From Bacteroidales bacterium (GTDB taxonomy: Bacteria; Bacteroidota; Bacteroidia; Bacteroidales; WCHB1-69), in NCBI GenBank assembly GCA_028683685.1, contig JAQUHH010000093.1:1-8294 (forward strand): 8,294 nt of DNA. Reading direction: 5' to 3'. How positions within the stretch are numbered: position 1 is the stretch's first letter; every line of letters starts with the position of its first letter. Below, in pieces: positions 6,127 through 8,294 of this stretch. Below the pieces are notes generated by a model. It was not told the DNA's origin. It saw nothing but the letters and a program-made list of their open reading frames with translations, and did no database searches. The translations under genes and the position numbers were made by a program.

Positions 6127-6178
6127 CCAATCAGAAAATTATAAATTAACGAATTAAACAATTAAAAAGAGAAGAAAG

Positions 6179-6913
6179 ATGAAAAGAAAAATTTCAAAAC
6201 TAAGTTTTATTTTAGCAGTATCAACACTTTTGGTTTTTTCAGCGTGTAAAAAAGATGATACACCTGCTGAACCAGATGCAAAATTTTCAATGATTAACTA
6301 CATGAAAGCACCTGTTAATGTTACATTTACAAACAGTTCTACGGATGCAACTTCTTATTTATGGAGTTTTAGTGATTCAATTACTTCCACGGAAAAATCT
6401 CCAACTCAAACTTTTAGCACTAAAGGATCATATAAAATTGTATTGACCGCTAAAAATGATGATGGAAAAACATCCTCTACTACAAAATACTTAAAGGTAT
6501 ACGGGAACATCACTTCATGGTCACCAGGAAGAATTGAACTAATGAGCGAAGCATGGGAAGAAGAAGAAGAAGGTATAACCATATATATGTCGGTTTGGGA
6601 TGCAAACAACAGCTTATACGATTACAATGGCGAAGGAACTTTTAATACGTATTCTAACTTGACAGAAAACACAAGCAGTCTAATTTTTGCAGTTTCAAAT
6701 ACAATGACATTAGCCATGAATGCCGGTTCAAAAGTAACCATTAAATTCCAACTTTATGATGGTGGCGAACATGTTAATCCAACTATTGATCCTATTGTTT
6801 ATCAAATTGTTTTAAATGGAAGTGATGTTTTACCAACAGAAGCTGAAGGCCCCTACAAACAAAGTTTTTCTGCGGATAATAAAATCAATATTGATTTGAA
6901 TTGGGCAGACTAA
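6179..6913 (+). CDS. PKD-domain lipoprotein of unknown function
   Basis: A 244-residue predicted lipoprotein. The N-terminus MKRKISKLSF is followed by a hydrophobic stretch and the lipobox F-S-A-C23, so Cys23 would be lipidated. The next residues, K-K-D-D, resemble the charged signal after the Cys that sends lipoproteins to the cell surface in some Bacteroidota; surface exposure is therefore possible. Residues about 34-108 form one PKD (Ig-like) domain, shown by 'VNVTFTNSSTDATSYLWSFSD' split as V47-T58 and S59-D66, then 'TFSTKGSYKIVLTAKNDDGK'. The classic Y-x-W-D-F-G-D appears as Y-L-W-S-F-S-D. Residues 110-244 are beta-rich and aromatic (IYMSVWDANNSLYDYNGEGT; VTIKFQLYDGGE) and I do not recognise them. 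A run of five Glu (127-131) is encoded by a pure GAA repeat. PKD modules usually mediate protein or glycan contacts; no catalytic motif is seen. A secreted beta-trefoil gene follows 102 bp later. Confidence 0.85.
   Translation: MKRKISKLSFILAVSTLLVFSACKKDDTPAEPDAKFSMINYMKAPVNVTFTNSSTDATSYLWSFSDSITSTEKSPTQTFSTKGSYKIVLTAKNDDGKTSSTTKYLKVYGNITSWSPGRIELMSEAWEEEEEGITIYMSVWDANNSLYDYNGEGTFNTYSNLTENTSSLIFAVSNTMTLAMNAGSKVTIKFQLYDGGEHVNPTIDPIVYQIVLNGSDVLPTEAEGPYKQSFSADNKINIDLNWAD
6557..6571 (+). repeat. In-frame GAA microsatellite in the PKD lipoprotein gene
   Basis: Five consecutive GAA codons encode Glu127-131. Unit changes by slippage would keep the frame and only lengthen or shorten the acidic run at the start of the unrecognised C-terminal region. 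Confidence 0.7.
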
Positions 6914-7015
6914 TTTGTTTTTTCTAATGGGTCTCTTTTTAATTAAGATTCCTGTTATAAAATCAAATACAACTGTAAAAGTGAATACTTATATTAATCA
7001 ATAACAATTGAAAAA

Positions 7016-8152
7016 ATGAAAAGAATATCATTAATTATCACAATCCTTCTTTTTATAGGACAAAACCTATTCAGTCAACCAAACCAAGGTTCTGTAATAC
7101 CCACTGGTAAAAAGTTTTTTATCCAATCGGGCATGAATTATGGTCGAGACAATGGTGGATACTGGGATATTCCAGGAAGTCCAGCGACCATCACCAATAG
7201 CTTAAATATTCAAGTTTGGAATTTAGATGGTGGTCATGACAGAATGTATACCCTTATCGATTCTAAAGAAAAAGGATTTTACGAAATTGTCATTGGCAAT
7301 ACAAAAAATAGCAGAGTAGACGTTTCTGGCGGAAAAACGGCTAACGGAACAAATATTGCTTCTTATCAAAGCAATGGCAGCAATTCGCAACGTTTTTTAT
7401 TCCACCATTTAGGAAACGGTCGTTTTAAAATATACAACCGATTTGGAAAAGCGCTATGCACAGCAGGAAGAAAAAGTGCAAATGGAACGTCTGTTCATAC
7501 TTGGGACGACCATGACGGTGTTTGGATGGAATGGCACTTAATAGATGCTGAAACCAAAGAACTTTTTATTCCTACTGAAACTCAAAAAGTGGAAGCGGCA
7601 GTTGAAGGTGACGAAGTTCCTACTGGAAAAACATTCTACATTCAATCAGCAATGAACAGAGGTCGTGATGATGCAGGATTTTGGGATTTACCAGGAACTG
7701 GACAAGGAGCGATCAAAAAAAATGCTCAAATGCAAGTATGGAAATTAGATATGCAACCCGATCGATTAATCAGATTTAAAAAAGCAGACAATGGACAATA
7801 TTATAAATTATATGTTGGTACATCTGGCAATATGGTTGTTGATTTAGCGGGAGGCAAAACGGATAATGGAACTCCAGCTCATATTTGGACAGCACACACC
7901 GGACAATCTCAAGATTTCTATTTTAAACATTTGGGAGAAGGTCGTTTTAAAATTTATCACCGAAGTGGTAAAATTCTGAATCTAAAAGGAAGCAAAAACG
8001 ATAACGGCACAAAAGTTCATCTTTGGAGTGATCATAATGGAATATTTAACGAATGGTATTTTATTGATAGCAATACCAATAGACCATACATTCCTAAAGC
8101 AACGAAAGATGCGCCTAGTACAGGAAGTTCTGCTCCTAGCAGAAAAAGATAA
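7016..8152 (+). CDS. Secreted protein with two tandem ricin-type beta-trefoil domains
   Basis: A 378-residue exported protein. MKRISLIITILLFIGQNLFS is a signal peptide with likely cleavage near S20/Q21 and no lipobox. The mature protein is an internal duplication: residues 28-186 and 201-360 align end to end, joined by a 14-residue acidic linker. Each copy fits a ricin-type beta-trefoil of three subdomains. The first carries Q-x-W (Q66-V-W68; Q240-V-W242); the later ones carry the related A-S-Y117 or H289-I-W291 and H161-T-W163 or H335-L-W337. A G-x4-N-G-T motif precedes four of these. 'GRFKIY.R.GK' occurs in both halves. Trefoils of this class usually bind carbohydrate. No catalytic domain, membrane anchor or clear type-IX secretion C-terminal domain is visible; the tail is Ser/Pro-rich and ends R-K-R. 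It may be co-transcribed with the PKD lipoprotein and ends at a strong terminator. A lectin role is inferred. Confidence 0.85.
   Translation: MKRISLIITILLFIGQNLFSQPNQGSVIPTGKKFFIQSGMNYGRDNGGYWDIPGSPATITNSLNIQVWNLDGGHDRMYTLIDSKEKGFYEIVIGNTKNSRVDVSGGKTANGTNIASYQSNGSNSQRFLFHHLGNGRFKIYNRFGKALCTAGRKSANGTSVHTWDDHDGVWMEWHLIDAETKELFIPTETQKVEAAVEGDEVPTGKTFYIQSAMNRGRDDAGFWDLPGTGQGAIKKNAQMQVWKLDMQPDRLIRFKKADNGQYYKLYVGTSGNMVVDLAGGKTDNGTPAHIWTAHTGQSQDFYFKHLGEGRFKIYHRSGKILNLKGSKNDNGTKVHLWSDHNGIFNEWYFIDSNTNRPYIPKATKDAPSTGSSAPSRKR
7097..8095 (+). repeat. Internal duplication encoding the two beta-trefoil domains
   Basis: Copy 1 is 7097-7573 (159 codons) and copy 2 is 7616-8095 (160 codons). The opening 27 residues of the copies (I-P-T-G-K-K-F and V-P-T-G-K-T-F onward) agree at 18 positions. 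The nucleotide sequences have drifted clearly further apart, with many synonymous changes, so the duplication is old rather than a recent tandem copy. Confidence 0.8.
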
Positions 8153-8160
8153 AAACAACA

Positions 8161-8198
8161 AAAAAGGCTGTTTCTATTATGAAACAGTCTTTTTTTTT
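8161..8198 (+). terminator. Strong intrinsic terminator after the beta-trefoil gene
   Basis: GGCTGTTTC (8166-8174), a 6-nt loop TATTAT, and GAAACAGTC (8181-8189) pair over 9 bp with one G-T wobble. The stem is extended by A-T pairs and followed by a run of nine T (8190-8198). It starts 8 nt after the stop codon and ends the PKD-lipoprotein/beta-trefoil unit. The A-run on the 5' side means it could also work on the reverse strand. Confidence 0.9.
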
Positions 8199-8294
8199 AA
8201 TAAAAGAACAAATAAATGATTCTGACTAACGTCAAGGTAATATATTCATAATCAAATATTTATGTTTTCAAAAATAAAGTTTTCTTTTGAAAGT

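Larger units (their letters stand above)
5290..6178. other. Long AT-rich intergenic region without a credible gene
   Basis: 889 bp of very AT-rich sequence between the GNAT gene and the PKD lipoprotein. All frames on both strands are broken by frequent stops, and no stretch shows coding composition or a recognisable protein. It holds a C-rich tract (5301-5320), a hairpin with T-rich tail (5480-5507), a tight hairpin (5911-5932), an inverted repeat around an 8-bp palindrome (6014-6046) and a promoter for the lipoprotein (6119-6126). No tRNA, rRNA, CRISPR, transposase or DnaA-box cluster is seen. It could hide an unannotated small RNA or a decayed gene. Confidence 0.75.

Noticed and set aside
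6406..6609. Open frame of 67 codons on the minus strand
   Set aside because: Antisense to the PKD lipoprotein; it includes the complement of the GAA repeat (a serine run) and has no family signature.
8028..8219. Open frame of 63 codons on the plus strand at the end of the trefoil gene
   Set aside because: Out of frame with the trefoil gene and running straight through the strong terminator.
1..8294. Search for CRISPR arrays, transposases or IS ends, tRNA/rRNA, toxin-antitoxin, defence or phage genes
   Set aside because: Nothing of these kinds is visible. The repeats present are 7-8 bp arrays, not CRISPR-like direct repeats with spacers.

Overview
The window is AT-rich and looks like ordinary chromosome from a member of the Bacteroidota. 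Support comes from four exact matches to the Bacteroidota -7 promoter element TAnnTTTG placed correctly in front of genes, A-rich rather than Shine-Dalgarno leaders for most genes, an OstA-like protein of the Bacteroidota type, a short Obg GTPase without a C-terminal extension, and a lipoprotein with a charged K-K-D-D sequence directly after the lipobox cysteine. A gut or marine lineage of the Bacteroidales/Marinilabiliales kind is plausible, but the sequence does not fix genus or family.

Left half, minus strand (1-4604): two transcription units run leftward. The right one has its own promoter and carries obg (ribosome-assembly GTPase), a PAP2-family membrane phosphatase and an OstA/LptA-like periplasmic protein. 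The genes are separated by 3 nt and then overlap by 4 nt (ATGA), so they are very probably co-transcribed and translationally coupled. The pairing of a PAP2 phosphatase with an OstA-like protein suggests an envelope lipid or LPS role for the last two genes. The left unit has its own -7 element and carries a DHH/DHHA1 phosphoesterase of the NrnA type that starts at TTG, then after 6 nt the first 59 codons of a lipoprotein cut by the window edge, perhaps an FKBP-type prolyl isomerase. Between the two units is a block of degenerate 7-bp repeats followed by 8-bp repeats that run into the 3' end of the OstA-like gene.

Middle (4597-6178): a short divergent intergenic region separates obg from a rightward GNAT acetyltransferase of the spermidine/spermine-acetyltransferase-like type, whose promoter predicts an almost leaderless mRNA. 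About 890 bp of very AT-rich DNA follows with no credible gene. It holds a C-rich tract, several small hairpins and one striking inverted repeat with a nested 8-bp palindrome.

Right part, plus strand (6119-8198): a promoter leads into a PKD-domain lipoprotein of unknown function, then 102 bp later a secreted protein made of two tandem ricin-type beta-trefoil domains, closed by a strong intrinsic terminator. These two may form a small surface or secreted carbohydrate-binding unit. It is the least familiar part of the window, but no complete novel system (defence, mobile element, CRISPR or biosynthetic cluster) is visible.
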